Made by a program: the position numbers and the translations under genes. 53,447 bases of DNA from positions 1 through 53,447 of the forward strand of contig JAHBYZ010000021.1 in assembly GCA_019635695.1 (NCBI GenBank). Reading direction: 5' to 3'. This document shows, in pieces, positions 6,483-15,485 of the stretch. Positions within the stretch are counted from its first letter, which is position 1; the number at the start of each line of letters is the position of its first letter. The notes beneath the pieces are model-generated. The model made no database searches and was not told the origin of the DNA. It saw only the letters and a list, made by a program, of their open reading frames with translations. The stretch comes from Rhizobiaceae bacterium. Lineage in GTDB: Bacteria > Pseudomonadota > Alphaproteobacteria > Rhizobiales > Rhizobiaceae.

Positions 6483-9029
6483 TCAGCCGCGCGGTTTGGC
6501 GCGCTTCGTCGGTGCTGCCAGTTCGGGTCGCTCCGGCCATTCATGGCGCGGATAGCGGCCGCGCATGTCGGCGCGCACGTCGGCCCACGAGCCGCGCCAG
6601 AAGCCGGGCAGGTCGCGCGTGGTCTGGATCGGCCGGTGCGCGGGCGACAGCAGTTCCAGCGTCAGCGGCACGGTGCCGGCAATCGTCGGATGCACGCTCT
6701 GGCCGAACAGCTCCTGCACGCGGATGCCCAGCGTCGGCGCCTCGCGCTCGTAGTCGATCGGCAGCCGGCTGCCCGTCGGCGCCTCGAAATGCGTCGGGGC
6801 CAGCTCGTCCACCTTGCGTTGCAGCTCGTAGGGCACCAGCGAAATGAGCCCCTGCCGGAGCGCGGCCGGGTCGATGCGGTCGAGCGCGGCTTCGCCGGAG
6901 AGGAACGGCGCCAGCCAGTCGTCCAGCCGCGCGGCGAGCGCCTCGTCGGTCATGTCGGGCCACGGCTCGCCCAGGCCGCGGCGCAGCCAGCCGAGCCGCG
7001 CGCGCAGCGCGGTCGCCGCCTTGTCCCACGGCAGCAGGCCGAGCCCATGCCGGCGCACCGCCTCGACGATCGCCGCGTCCGCCTCCGCGCCCCTCGGCGC
7101 CGGTAGCAGCCGCTCTGCGAGCTGGATCGCGCCCAGCCGCTCCGTTTCGCGGACCCGCATCGCGCGCCGCTCGGCGTCGAAGAAGGTTTCGGTGCGCCGC
7201 TCGATCCGCTTGCCGAGCACGGCGCGGATGTCGACTTCCGACACGGCGGCGGCCGACGCGATGCGGGCATTGGTCGCCGCACCCTGCAGATCGGCCACGA
7301 CGAGGAATTTTTCCCGCGCCAGCGCCTCCGTCTCGTCCAGCATCGCGCCGCGCCCGTTGGCGAGCACGAAGCGCCCGTAAGCCCCGCGCGCCATTGCGAC
7401 GCGGTCGGGATAGGCGCGCAGAAGGAGCGGGCCGGCGGCGGCGCTCGTCATCTGCCCCTCACCCTTACCCTCTCCCCGTGAAGAACGGGGAGAGGGGGAC
7501 ACCAACGTCGAGGTCCCCCTCTCCCCGTTCTTCACGGGGAGAGGGTAAGGGTGAGGGGCAAGCTGCTGCGCCAACCGCCTCGCCAATGCCCGTGCCGCCT
7601 CGGCCCTTGCCCCTTTCTCGCCGGCAAACCGTGACAGCCGGTGGTCGAGGTCGATTGAATTGCCGCCCAGTCCGCGCTCGGTGACGAGCACGGCGAGCCG
7701 TGCCGCCGTGCCAGCGCCGCCGGCCTTTCCAGCCTCCGCCACCATGTGCGCCAGCCGCGCCGGCAGCGCCAGCTTGCGCATCGCGGCGCCCGCTTCGGTC
7801 AGCCGCCCCTCGCCGTCAATCGCGTCCAGCTCGCGCAGCAGCGCCCGCGCCTCGGCCAGCGCGGGTGCCGGCGGTGGGTCGAGGAATGAAAGCGTGGCAG
7901 GGTCGGCGACGCCAAAGGCGGCGCAGTCGAGTACTAGACCTGTGAGATCAGCAGCGAGGATTTCGGGCGGATTGTGGTCGGGCAGAGAGGTCCATTGCCC
8001 GGCGTGCCAGAGCCGGACCGCCACGCCCGGCCCGGTACGCCCCGCCCGCCCCGCCCGCTGCTCGGCCGAGGCCTTCGACACGCGCACGGTCCCCAGGCTG
8101 GTCAAACCCGTCGCCGGCTCGTAGCGCGGCAGTCGCGACAGTCCGGAGTCGATCACCACGCGCACGCCGTCGATGGTGATCGAGGTCTCGGCTATGGAGG
8201 TCGCCAGCACCACCTTGCGGCGGCCGGCGGGGGCAGGGCGGATCGCTGCGTCCTGCGTGCGGCCGTCGAGATTGCCGTACAGCGGCACGACGTCGACGTT
8301 TTCGGCCACGCGGCCGGTGAGCTGCTCGGCGGTGCGCTCGATCTCGCGCTGGCCGGGCAGGAAGGCGAGCACGCTGCCGCTCTCGTCCGCCAGCGCCTCG
8401 CGCACGGCCCGCGCCACCGCCTCCTCGATGCGCATGGCGGGATCGCGATCGCGGTAGCGGATTTCGACCGGAAAGCGCCGGCCCTCGCTCTCGATCACCG
8501 GCGCGTCGCCGAGCAGCCGCGCCACCCGCGCGCCGTCGATGGTGGCCGACATGACCAGCAGCCGCAGGTCGGGCCTGAGCGCCCCCTGCACGTCGAGCGC
8601 CAGCGCGAGGCCGAAATCGCCGTCGAGCGAGCGCTCGTGGAATTCGTCGAACAGCACGGCGGCGATGCGGGGCAGTTCGGGATCGTCGAGGATCATGCGC
8701 GCCAGCACGCCCTCGGTGACGACGAGGATGCGCGTCCTCGCGGAGGTGCGGCTGTCCATGCGCATGGCGTAGCCGACCGTTCCGCCCGGCTCCTCGCCCA
8801 GCAGCGCCGCCATGCGGCGGGCGGCGGCGCGGGCGGCGAGCCGGCGCGGTTCCAGCAGCAGGATCGTGCCGTCGCCGCGCCAGCCGGCGTCGAGCAGGGC
8901 GAGCGGCACAAGCGTCGTCTTGCCGGCGCCGGGCGGCGCCACCAATACGGCGCGCTCCTTGTCCGCCAGCGCGGCGGACAGCGCCGGCAGCGCAGCGGTC
9001 ACGGGCAGATCGGGCAATGCCGTGGTCAT
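6483..9029 (-). CDS. hrpB: ATP-dependent helicase HrpB, with an in-frame repeat insertion
   Basis: DEAH-type SF2 helicase, 848 residues. Visible motifs are Walker A in VAPPGAGKTT, the DEAH-equivalent FDEFHERS, SATID, the QRAGRAGRTGPG motif VI, and the HrpB-specific C-terminal region ending in the HEWPERPE block. The cellular role of HrpB is poorly defined. About 36 residues (near 490-526, APHPYPLPVKNGERG onward) are encoded entirely by a palindromic repeat, bases 7453-7560, which also occurs between liv genes at 50567-50674. Without it the protein would be 812 residues, the usual HrpB size. The reading frame is intact across the insert. The actS start lies 46 bp downstream. Confidence 0.95.
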   Translation of the reverse strand: MTTALPDLPVTAALPALSAALADKERAVLVAPPGAGKTTLVPLALLDAGWRGDGTILLLEPRRLAARAAARRMAALLGEEPGGTVGYAMRMDSRTSARTRILVVTEGVLARMILDDPELPRIAAVLFDEFHERSLDGDFGLALALDVQGALRPDLRLLVMSATIDGARVARLLGDAPVIESEGRRFPVEIRYRDRDPAMRIEEAVARAVREALADESGSVLAFLPGQREIERTAEQLTGRVAENVDVVPLYGNLDGRTQDAAIRPAPAGRRKVVLATSIAETSITIDGVRVVIDSGLSRLPRYEPATGLTSLGTVRVSKASAEQRAGRAGRTGPGVAVRLWHAGQWTSLPDHNPPEILAADLTGLVLDCAAFGVADPATLSFLDPPPAPALAEARALLRELDAIDGEGRLTEAGAAMRKLALPARLAHMVAEAGKAGGAGTAARLAVLVTERGLGGNSIDLDHRLSRFAGEKGARAEAARALARRLAQQLAPHPYPLPVKNGERGTSTLVSPSPRSSRGEGKGEGQMTSAAAGPLLLRAYPDRVAMARGAYGRFVLANGRGAMLDETEALAREKFLVVADLQGAATNARIASAAAVSEVDIRAVLGKRIERRTETFFDAERRAMRVRETERLGAIQLAERLLPAPRGAEADAAIVEAVRRHGLGLLPWDKAATALRARLGWLRRGLGEPWPDMTDEALAARLDDWLAPFLSGEAALDRIDPAALRQGLISLVPYELQRKVDELAPTHFEAPTGSRLPIDYEREAPTLGIRVQELFGQSVHPTIAGTVPLTLELLSPAHRPIQTTRDLPGFWRGSWADVRADMRGRYPRHEWPERPELAAPTKRAKPRG
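7453..7560 (-). repeat. 108-bp palindromic repeat inserted in frame within hrpB
   Basis: Outer ends TGCCCCTCACCCTTACCC and GGGTAAGGGTGAGGGGCA are inverted copies. Each half also folds into its own CTCTCCCCGT...ACGGGGAGAG hairpin, so the whole could form a cruciform. The length is exactly 36 codons and no stop occurs in the frame used. Because it is palindromic, the corresponding frame of the opposite strand is open too. A second copy of the same length lies at 50567-50674. Confidence 0.93.
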
Positions 9030-9072
9030 GGCAGCCGCCTAGCCGGTGCGGCCGGCGCGCGTCAATTCGCGC

Positions 9073-9708
9073 CTACTTGAAGATGTCCTCCTGCCGCCGT
9101 CCGGGCCGGCTGCGATAGGGCGGGAACGACCAGCCGAAGCGCAGCGCGCCGCCGCGCACGAGGAAGGCGGCGAGGAAGCCCGCCAGCGCTGCCGCCAGCA
9201 GCGGCGCGCCGGCCAGCGTCAGCACGGTGAAGGTGGCGGAGCCGGCGAGCGCGGCGGTGACGTAGATTTCGGGCCGCAGCAACACCGACGGTTCGTTGGC
9301 CAGCAGGTCGCGCAGCACGCCGCCGAAGGTGGCGGTCAGCACGCCCATGACGACGCCGATGGTCGGCGATCCGGTCAGTGTCAGGCCCTTCCACGCTCCG
9401 AACACGCAATAGGCCGCAAGCCCGACCGCGTCGAACCACAACAATGCGATGTAGCGATATTCGATCAGGTGTGCAGTGAAATACACGACGACCGCCACCG
9501 CCGCGCAGACGATCACATAGGCCGGCTCGACCACCCAGAATACGGGTGCGCCGAGGATCAGGTCGCGGAAAGTCCCTCCGCCGATTGCGGTCACGCTGGC
9601 GAGGAACAGGAACCCGACGATGTCGAGCTGCTTGCGCGAGGCGGCGAGCGCCCCGGTCGCCGCGAACACCGCGATGCCGGCGAAATCGAAGACGAGGATC
9701 GGGTTCAA
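9073..9708 (-). CDS. TRIC-type cation channel family protein (UPF0126, YadS/YicG-like)
   Basis: Integral membrane protein of 211 residues with about seven hydrophobic segments and the family's duplicated signature: SVTAIGGGTFRDLILG in the first half and TATFGGVLRDLLANE in the second. Prokaryotic TRIC homologues form trimeric potassium or monovalent cation channels; the bacterial role is unclear. Its start is TTG at 9708, supported by GGGAGG 6 bases upstream. hrpB follows 43 bp downstream on the same strand. Confidence 0.92.
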   Translation of the reverse strand: MNPILVFDFAGIAVFAATGALAASRKQLDIVGFLFLASVTAIGGGTFRDLILGAPVFWVVEPAYVIVCAAVAVVVYFTAHLIEYRYIALLWFDAVGLAAYCVFGAWKGLTLTGSPTIGVVMGVLTATFGGVLRDLLANEPSVLLRPEIYVTAALAGSATFTVLTLAGAPLLAAALAGFLAAFLVRGGALRFGWSFPPYRSRPGRRQEDIFK

Positions 9709-9762
9709 ATCGGCCTCCCGCTGCGACCTTACGGGAAGCGCTGAAGCGGCGGAAGATCGAGC

Positions 9763-10644
9763 TCAGAACGCGTAGCGTTCGCCTTCGGGGCCGTAGTGGT
9801 CGATATAGCGCTGCGAAATTGCGTCGACCGGCAGGATGACGAAGACATCGGTCGTGCGGAATTCATGGTCGATCACGCAGCCGTCGCCGATCTTGGCGCC
9901 GAGCCGCAGATAGCCCTTGATGAGCGGCGGCAGCGCGTTCAGCGCGGCGCGCATGTTAACCGCTTCCTTCGGCATCAGGTCCATGGCCGTGTGACGGCCC
10001 GCCACCGCGCGCACATCCCATTCGGGCGCCGGGCGGCAGTGATGGGCGAGGAAGGACAGCGCCTCGGCATGCGCGGCCGGTACCGTGCCCGGAAACGAGG
10101 CGCAGCCTGCCATCACGTCGATGCCATGGTGGTTCACATAGGCCCAGATGCCCTGCCACAGGACACCGATCGAGCGCTTGGAACGGTATTCGGGCAGCAC
10201 GCAGGAGCGTCCAAGCTCCATGAAGCGCCGCCCGGGGTGGCGGGCGACCAGCGCCTCCAGTTCGAATTCGTCGACCGAATAGAAGCCGGCATTGGCGCGC
10301 GCCACCTCGTCGCGCAGCAGGCGGTACGTACCCACGATGCGGTCGAGGTCGCCGCCGGGCAGCGCCGTATCGATGACCAGCAGATGGTCGCAGATGGCGT
10401 CGAAACGGTCTGCGTCGCGCCGGTCGATCGCCAGCGCCTCGCCGGCGCGCGCGCCCATTTCTTCGTAGAAGACGCGATAGCGAACCCGCTGCGCGGCCTC
10501 GATCTCGACCGGGGTGCGGGCGAGTCGAACCTCAAGCGACGCAATGCGCCCGAGCGGCAGGCCCTGGGCGATTGCCGCCTCATAACGTTGGGTGCCGCCC
10601 GCGCGAGCGGCGTATTCAGAGCGTTCAAGCAGCGCGCTGGCCAT
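9763..10644 (-). CDS. olsB: OlsB-type N-acyltransferase (lyso-ornithine lipid synthesis)
   Basis: Protein of 293 residues of the GNAT-like OlsB family, which transfers a 3-hydroxyacyl chain from acyl carrier protein to ornithine, the first step of ornithine lipid synthesis. Diagnostic blocks are VRYRVFYEEMGA near the N-terminus, RIVGTYRLLR, ELGRSCVLPEYRSKRSI and MAGCASFPGT. Start ATG 10644 (MASALLERSEYA) is preferred; a frame from 10692 adds 16 unlikely residues. No olsA acyltransferase is adjacent. In rhizobia this pathway is often induced by phosphate limitation; no Pho box was found by eye. Confidence 0.9.
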   Translation of the reverse strand: MASALLERSEYAARAGGTQRYEAAIAQGLPLGRIASLEVRLARTPVEIEAAQRVRYRVFYEEMGARAGEALAIDRRDADRFDAICDHLLVIDTALPGGDLDRIVGTYRLLRDEVARANAGFYSVDEFELEALVARHPGRRFMELGRSCVLPEYRSKRSIGVLWQGIWAYVNHHGIDVMAGCASFPGTVPAAHAEALSFLAHHCRPAPEWDVRAVAGRHTAMDLMPKEAVNMRAALNALPPLIKGYLRLGAKIGDGCVIDHEFRTTDVFVILPVDAISQRYIDHYGPEGERYAF

Positions 10645-10809
10645 CAAGATTCTCCTGCTTCGCCCGAGCGTGGAGATAGGCGTACAGTGCAACAGCGCGG
10701 TGACATTACAATGCCTGTGGCGCCGGCGACAAGTTGCGCCGAGCGGCGAAGTTCGCGGCGTGGCATTTCGTCCACAACCGGCAGTCCACGACCAACAGGC
10801 CGCGGCCGG

Positions 10810-13098
10810 TCACGCCGCCGCCTGCTCCTCGACCGCCAGCACAAGCGATTCGGGATCGAGCGGCTTGGTCAGGTAGCCGTTGGCGCCCCGTGCCAGCGCA
10901 TTCTGGCGGGTTTCCTCCTGTCCGTCGGCCGACAGCACCAGCATGGGCACCGGCGGCCGGCCGCGCTCGGCCTCGTGGCGCCGGATGCGGCCGATCGCCT
11001 CCAGCCCGTCCATCAGCGGCATGTGCAGGTCCATCAGGGCCACGTCGAAATGATGGTCCGGCGCCGTCAGCGCGTCGACGGCGGCCTTGCCGTTGGCAAC
11101 CACGCGCACCGTGTGGCCTGCCTTGGAGAGCGCTGCGCGCGCCAGCACCGCGTTGATGTCGTTGTCCTCGGCCAGCAGCACGCTCAGTGCCGCGGCCTTG
11201 CCGGGTGCGGCGTGGCGACGCGTCGCGGCGACCGGCGTGCTGGCGCGCAGGCCGGTCTTGCCGGCGACCAGAACCCGCAGCATCGTCTCGGTGCGCACCG
11301 GCCGCGGCAGGAAGGCGTCGTAGCCGGCGGCGCGCAGTTCCTGCAGCTTGCCCCGGTCACCGGGCGCGATCAGCGTCACGGCCTCGGCATGGGCCAGCCC
11401 GCCGCCCTTCAACGCGCGCAGTGTGGCGCCGTCGGTCGTTTCCGCCGACGCGTCGACCATCAGCGTGTCGAACCCGTCGGCCATCTCGCCCGCGATCCGC
11501 AACGCGTCGTCGGCATTGTTGGCCAGCGTGACCTGCGCCGACTGGTCGCGCAGGGTGCGCGCCGCGGCCTCGGCCTCCATCGTGTTGCGCGAAACCAGCA
11601 AAATGCGACGCCCGGTGAGCGCTGCCAGGGGGGCCGACGACGAGGCCGGTTCCTCAAGCGGCACCGTGACGGTGAAGACCGAGCCGTGGCCATGCCTCGA
11701 ACTGGCCTCGACCGTACCGTGCATGGCTTCCACGATCCGCTTTGAGATCGCCAGGCCGAGGCCGGCGCCGCCGTGCTTGCGAGTGCGGCTGCCATCGCCC
11801 TGCTCGAACTCGCGGAACAGCCGGTCGATCTCGCTCTGCTTCAGGCCCGGGCCGCTGTCGGTGACGGCGATGACCAGGTGCGGCCGGCCGTCGCGTGCGC
11901 GCACGGACATGTCGACCAGCACGCCGCCGACCTCGGTGAATTTCACCGCGTTGCCGATCAGGTTGAGCAGCACCTGCCGCAGCCGGTCGGGATCGAGGAG
12001 CGCGCTGGCCGGCACATCGGGCGCCACGTGGCAGCCGAGCCCGATGCCGCGGGCATAGGCGCGCGGCGCCATCAGTTCGACGGCGTGCTCGACAACCTCG
12101 CGCGGCGACACCCGCTGCGGCTCCAGCTCGAATTTGCCGGCCTCGATCTTGGAGAAGTCGAGCAGGTCCTCGATCAGCGCCAGCAGCGCGCCGGCCGAGA
12201 CCGAGACGGCGCCGACATAGGTCTTCTGCTCCGGCGTCAGCTCGGTTCCGCCCAGCAGCTTTGCCATGCCGATGATGCCGTTCATCGGCGTGCGGATTTC
12301 GTGGCTGACGGTCGCGAGGAAGCGCGACTTGGCCTGGCTGGCGTGCTCGGCCCGCTCGCGGGCGCGCATCAGCGCCAGTTCGGCGCGCTTGCGGTCGGTG
12401 ATGTCGCGGGCGATGGCCCGGTGGGAAATGGCGCCGGTGGCCTCGTCGCGCACCGACAGCTCGATCCAGGAGAACCAGCGTATGCCCATGCTGGTTCGGA
12501 TCGCCACGTCGGTCGAGCTCAGGAATTCCCCGTCCTCGAATGCGGCATCCGGCGCCACCCGCATGTCGATCCCGAGATCGCCGAGTGTCTTGCCGACCAG
12601 CGCTGCAGGTTCCTTATCGAGCAGCGAGGCCAGAACCCTGTTGGCCTGCACGATGCGGCCGTCGCGGTCGCGGTGCACGACGACGTCGCCGAGAGCGTCG
12701 ACGAGGCCGCGGAAACGCTCCTCGCTCTCGCGCAGCTCCCACACGCGGTCGGCCAGTTCCTCGACCTGCCGGCGCTCGGCTGCGGTTCCCTCGGCGCGAT
12801 GGCGCAGCCGTCGAGCGCGCGCGGCGGCTTCAAGGCCGGCGACGCCGAGACCGAGCGCCCCGATCACTATCATCACCAGGACCAGCGGCAGCGGGGAGCC
12901 GGTGGCCGCGGCGACCACCGCCACCAGCAGCGTGGCGACCGACAGAGCGACATGCAGGAGCAGCGCACCGTCGCGGCGCCGCGAAGGCTGCACGGCCGCC
13001 TGCGCGCGCACGGGCTCGGGCGGCCCGCCCGCCACGCGAGCCGGCTCTGCCTCGAGCAGATATGCAACGTCCCTTTCCGCCACCATGGCCGGGACCAT
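10810..13098 (-). CDS. Hybrid sensor histidine kinase with PAS and two receiver domains
   Basis: Protein of 762 residues. Order: two membrane helices (about 47-90), coiled region (100-125), PAS domain (126-237, ending [10 protein letters not shown]), DHp domain with H266 ([11 protein letters not shown]), HATPase domain ([28 protein letters not shown]), a first receiver-like domain (about 485-600) and a canonical C-terminal receiver with acidic cluster AEDNDIN, D690 (MDLHMP) and K in LTKPLD. The first receiver lacks the N-terminal acidic pair (LLVSRNT) and has R for the conserved K (LPRPVR), so it is probably inactive. No partner phosphotransferase or regulator gene is adjacent; the signal is unknown. 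Confidence 0.92.
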   Translation of the reverse strand: MVPAMVAERDVAYLLEAEPARVAGGPPEPVRAQAAVQPSRRRDGALLLHVALSVATLLVAVVAAATGSPLPLVLVMIVIGALGLGVAGLEAAARARRLRHRAEGTAAERRQVEELADRVWELRESEERFRGLVDALGDVVVHRDRDGRIVQANRVLASLLDKEPAALVGKTLGDLGIDMRVAPDAAFEDGEFLSSTDVAIRTSMGIRWFSWIELSVRDEATGAISHRAIARDITDRKRAELALMRARERAEHASQAKSRFLATVSHEIRTPMNGIIGMAKLLGGTELTPEQKTYVGAVSVSAGALLALIEDLLDFSKIEAGKFELEPQRVSPREVVEHAVELMAPRAYARGIGLGCHVAPDVPASALLDPDRLRQVLLNLIGNAVKFTEVGGVLVDMSVRARDGRPHLVIAVTDSGPGLKQSEIDRLFREFEQGDGSRTRKHGGAGLGLAISKRIVEAMHGTVEASSRHGHGSVFTVTVPLEEPASSSAPLAALTGRRILLVSRNTMEAEAAARTLRDQSAQVTLANNADDALRIAGEMADGFDTLMVDASAETTDGATLRALKGGGLAHAEAVTLIAPGDRGKLQELRAAGYDAFLPRPVRTETMLRVLVAGKTGLRASTPVAATRRHAAPGKAAALSVLLAEDNDINAVLARAALSKAGHTVRVVANGKAAVDALTAPDHHFDVALMDLHMPLMDGLEAIGRIRRHEAERGRPPVPMLVLSADGQEETRQNALARGANGYLTKPLDPESLVLAVEEQAAA

Positions 13099-13161
13099 AG
13101 GGAACAGGGTTTTAGGAAGCTTTTGGCCGACCGTTCAAAATTTAACGGACGACCGACTCGC

Positions 13162-14151
13162 TCACATCTCGATCACAAGGCGCCCGCGCACCTTGCCGGC
13201 GACGATGTCGTGGGCGGCGTTGGTCAGCGCGGCGAAGGGCATGGTCGTGGTGATGGCGTCGAGCTTGGAGCGGTCGAGGTCCGAAGCGATGCGCTTCCAC
13301 GCCTCCAGCCGCAGTGCCTTGGGCGCATTGACGGAATCGACGCCGAGAAGCGACACGCCGCGCAGGATGAACGGCGCCACCGAGGCGGGAAGGTCCATAC
13401 CCTGCGCCAGCCCGCATGCAGCCACCGCGCCGCCGTAGCTGGTCTGCGCAAGCACGTTCGCAAGCGTGTGGCTGCCGACCGAATCGACGCCTGCCGCCCA
13501 GCGCTCCTTGCCGAGCGGCTTTCCTGGCGCCGAAAGCTCGGCGCGGTCGACGATCTCGGCCGCGCCGAGACCCTTCAGATAGTCGGCTTCCGAGGCGCGT
13601 CCGGTGGATGCGATCACATGCCAGCCGAGCTTGGCCAGTATCGCGATGGCGACCGAGCCGACGCCGCCGGCCGCGCCGGTGACGACGACCGGGCCGCACG
13701 ACGGCGTCAGGCCGTGTCGTTCGAGCGCCATGACGCAGAGCATGGCGGTGTAGCCGGCGGTGCCTACGGCCATGGCCTGCCTCGGCGATGTGCCCTTGGG
13801 CAGCGGCACAAGCCAGTCGCCCTTCACCCGCGCGCGGCCGGCATATGCCCCGTAATGCGTCTCGCCGACGCCCCAGCCGTTGAGGATCACCTTGTCGCCA
13901 CGTTTCCAGTCGGCATGCGTCGAGTTGAGCACGGTGCCGGAAAAGTCGATGCCGGGGATCATGGGAAAGCGCCGCACCACCGGCGACTTGCCGGTCAGCG
14001 CCAGACCGTCCTTGTAGTTGACCGTGGTGGCCTCGACCGCGACTGTGACGTCGCCCTCCATGAGATCGGCTTCGGTCATCTCGACCTCGCGAACCGACTG
14101 CGTCTTGTCCTCGCGGCGCTCGATCAGCATTGCCTTGAAGGTGTCGGGCAT
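13162..14151 (-). CDS. acuI: AcuI-type acrylyl-CoA reductase (NADPH), MDR superfamily
   Basis: Protein of 329 residues of the medium-chain, zinc-free dehydrogenase YhdH/AcuI group. Family blocks are [32 protein letters not shown] (residues 43-74), [14 protein letters not shown], and the NADPH-binding loop [14 protein letters not shown] near 150-165. AcuI reduces acryloyl-CoA to propionyl-CoA and protects against acrylate, for example during DMSP or 3-hydroxypropionate metabolism. Related quinone oxidoreductases look similar, so the substrate is inferred. It sits 9 bp downstream of lspA on the same strand. Confidence 0.85.
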   Translation of the reverse strand: MPDTFKAMLIERREDKTQSVREVEMTEADLMEGDVTVAVEATTVNYKDGLALTGKSPVVRRFPMIPGIDFSGTVLNSTHADWKRGDKVILNGWGVGETHYGAYAGRARVKGDWLVPLPKGTSPRQAMAVGTAGYTAMLCVMALERHGLTPSCGPVVVTGAAGGVGSVAIAILAKLGWHVIASTGRASEADYLKGLGAAEIVDRAELSAPGKPLGKERWAAGVDSVGSHTLANVLAQTSYGGAVAACGLAQGMDLPASVAPFILRGVSLLGVDSVNAPKALRLEAWKRIASDLDRSKLDAITTTMPFAALTNAAHDIVAGKVRGRLVIEM

Positions 14152-14160
14152 GGCGGGCTC

Positions 14161-14646
14161 CTAGCTCTCCTGTTTGGCCGCGCGATCGCGTCGCCAGTCG
14201 ACGACTTCCTGCAGGATCACCAGCACGGCGCCGACGGTGATGCAGGTGTCGGCGAGGTTGAACACGGCGAACGACCAGACCGGTGTGTGAAAATAGACGT
14301 AGTCGACCACATGGCCAAGCAAGACGCGGTCGATGAGGTTGCCGACCGCGCCGCCGACGATCAAGGCGAAGCCGGCTCGCGCGAACACCTGCCGCGGCTC
14401 CGTCCGGATGGCCAGCCACAGGATGAAGCCCATCACCGCCAGCGCCAGCGCCGCAAGCACCCATGCGGGCAGTCCGTCCATGAAGGAGAAGGAGATGCCG
14501 GTGTTGACCGTGCGGTGCCACGCCAGAAAGGGCAGGAACTCGATGGTTTCGCCCATCGCCATGCGCGACTGCACCAGCCACTTGATCCACTGGTCGACGG
14601 CGACCGCCGCGACGGTCAGCAGGCCGTAGGCAGGCAGCGCGCGCAT
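14161..14646 (-). CDS. lspA: Lipoprotein signal peptidase II
   Basis: Protein of 161 residues with four membrane helices that removes signal peptides from prolipoproteins at the inner membrane. The aspartyl protease dyad is D106 in GGAVGNLIDRV and D133 in FNLADTCI. The N-terminal D-x-W-I-K-W-L-V block after the first helix is also typical. The ATG at 14646 overlaps the stop of the upstream methyltransferase gene by one base (TGATG), which fixes the start and suggests translational coupling. Confidence 0.97.
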   Translation of the reverse strand: MRALPAYGLLTVAAVAVDQWIKWLVQSRMAMGETIEFLPFLAWHRTVNTGISFSFMDGLPAWVLAALALAVMGFILWLAIRTEPRQVFARAGFALIVGGAVGNLIDRVLLGHVVDYVYFHTPVWSFAVFNLADTCITVGAVLVILQEVVDWRRDRAAKQES

Positions 14647-15485
14647 CAGCCCGCCACCTCCGGAAGCGCCTTGCGGCGGATCTCGTAAAGCATGACGCCG
14701 GTGGCGACCGCGAGGTTGAGCGAATCGGCCTTGCCCGTCTGCGGAATGCGGGCAAGGCGGTCGCATGTCTGCGCCAGCGCGTCGGGCAGCCCCTGCTGCT
14801 CGTTGCCCATCAGGAGAAGCACCGGGCCGCTGCCATAGTCGATGCGGCGATAGTCGGTGGAGCCGGCGAGATGCGTGCCCACGACCAGGCCTGAGAAACT
14901 CCTGCGCCAGGCCAGAAAAGCTTCGGGAGAGGCTTTTGCCAGCGGAACGGCGAAGACCGAGCCCATGGTCGCGCGAGTCGCCTCGACCGAGAACGGGTCG
15001 GTCGTGTCGCCGACAAGGATCACGCCGGCCGCGCCCACCGCGTCGGCGGTGCGGATCACCGTTCCAAGGTTGCCAGGGTCGCGCACGCGGTCGAGAGCCA
15101 CCCAAACCTCCCCCGGCTTCGGGCGGATGGTGTCGAGTTTCGTCCAGCGCTGGCGGAACACGCCGACCACCATCTGCGGGTTGTCGCGCCGCGTGATGGC
15201 CGACAGCACCTTCTCGCTGGCTTCCAGCACATTGCCGCCAGCCGCCACCGTGCGGGCCGCGACCTTCTCGACCGCCGGATTGCCGCGGCCGGCCTTGGCG
15301 AAGACCAGGGTGGTGATGCTCCAGCCGGCGTCGAGCGCGTCGATGACCAGCTTCAGCCCCTCGGCCATGAAGGCGTTCTGCTGATCGCGGAATTTCTTCA
15401 GCGCCAGCGCCTTGATGTCCTTCACCAGCGGGTTGGCGACGCTAGTGACCTCTTTGACCCTGCCGGGCGCGCGCGTTTCGTTCAT
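14646..15485 (-). CDS. TrmH/SpoU-family RNA 2'-O-methyltransferase
   Basis: Protein of 279 residues of the SPOUT superfamily, using SAM to methylate ribose 2'-OH in rRNA or tRNA. It has an N-terminal substrate-binding domain (NPLVKDIKALALKKFRDQQ) and the knotted catalytic domain with motif 1 ALDRVRDPGNLGTVIRTAD, motif 2 LLLMGNEQQGLP and motif 3 DSLNLAVATGVMLYE. Resembles RlmB/TrmH, but the target nucleotide cannot be assigned. The ATG at 15485 overlaps the stop of the upstream methyltransferase gene (ATGA), and its own stop overlaps lspA. Confidence 0.93.
   Translation of the reverse strand: MNETRAPGRVKEVTSVANPLVKDIKALALKKFRDQQNAFMAEGLKLVIDALDAGWSITTLVFAKAGRGNPAVEKVAARTVAAGGNVLEASEKVLSAITRRDNPQMVVGVFRQRWTKLDTIRPKPGEVWVALDRVRDPGNLGTVIRTADAVGAAGVILVGDTTDPFSVEATRATMGSVFAVPLAKASPEAFLAWRRSFSGLVVGTHLAGSTDYRRIDYGSGPVLLLMGNEQQGLPDALAQTCDRLARIPQTGKADSLNLAVATGVMLYEIRRKALPEVAG

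Noticed and set aside
7453..7560. CRISPR-like repeat
   Set aside because: Only one unit is present here and the other copy is 43 kb away; no regular repeat-spacer array exists.
9696..9712. GGGTTCAAATC resembling a tRNA T-loop
   Set aside because: It is the start region of the TRIC-type gene (TTG start and first codons); no acceptor, D or anticodon arms flank it.
11773..14688. Very long open frame on the plus strand (over 900 codons)
   Set aside because: It runs antisense to the hybrid kinase, acuI and lspA, its translation is Arg/His/Gln-rich without domains, and it is explained by high-GC codon bias of the real minus-strand genes.
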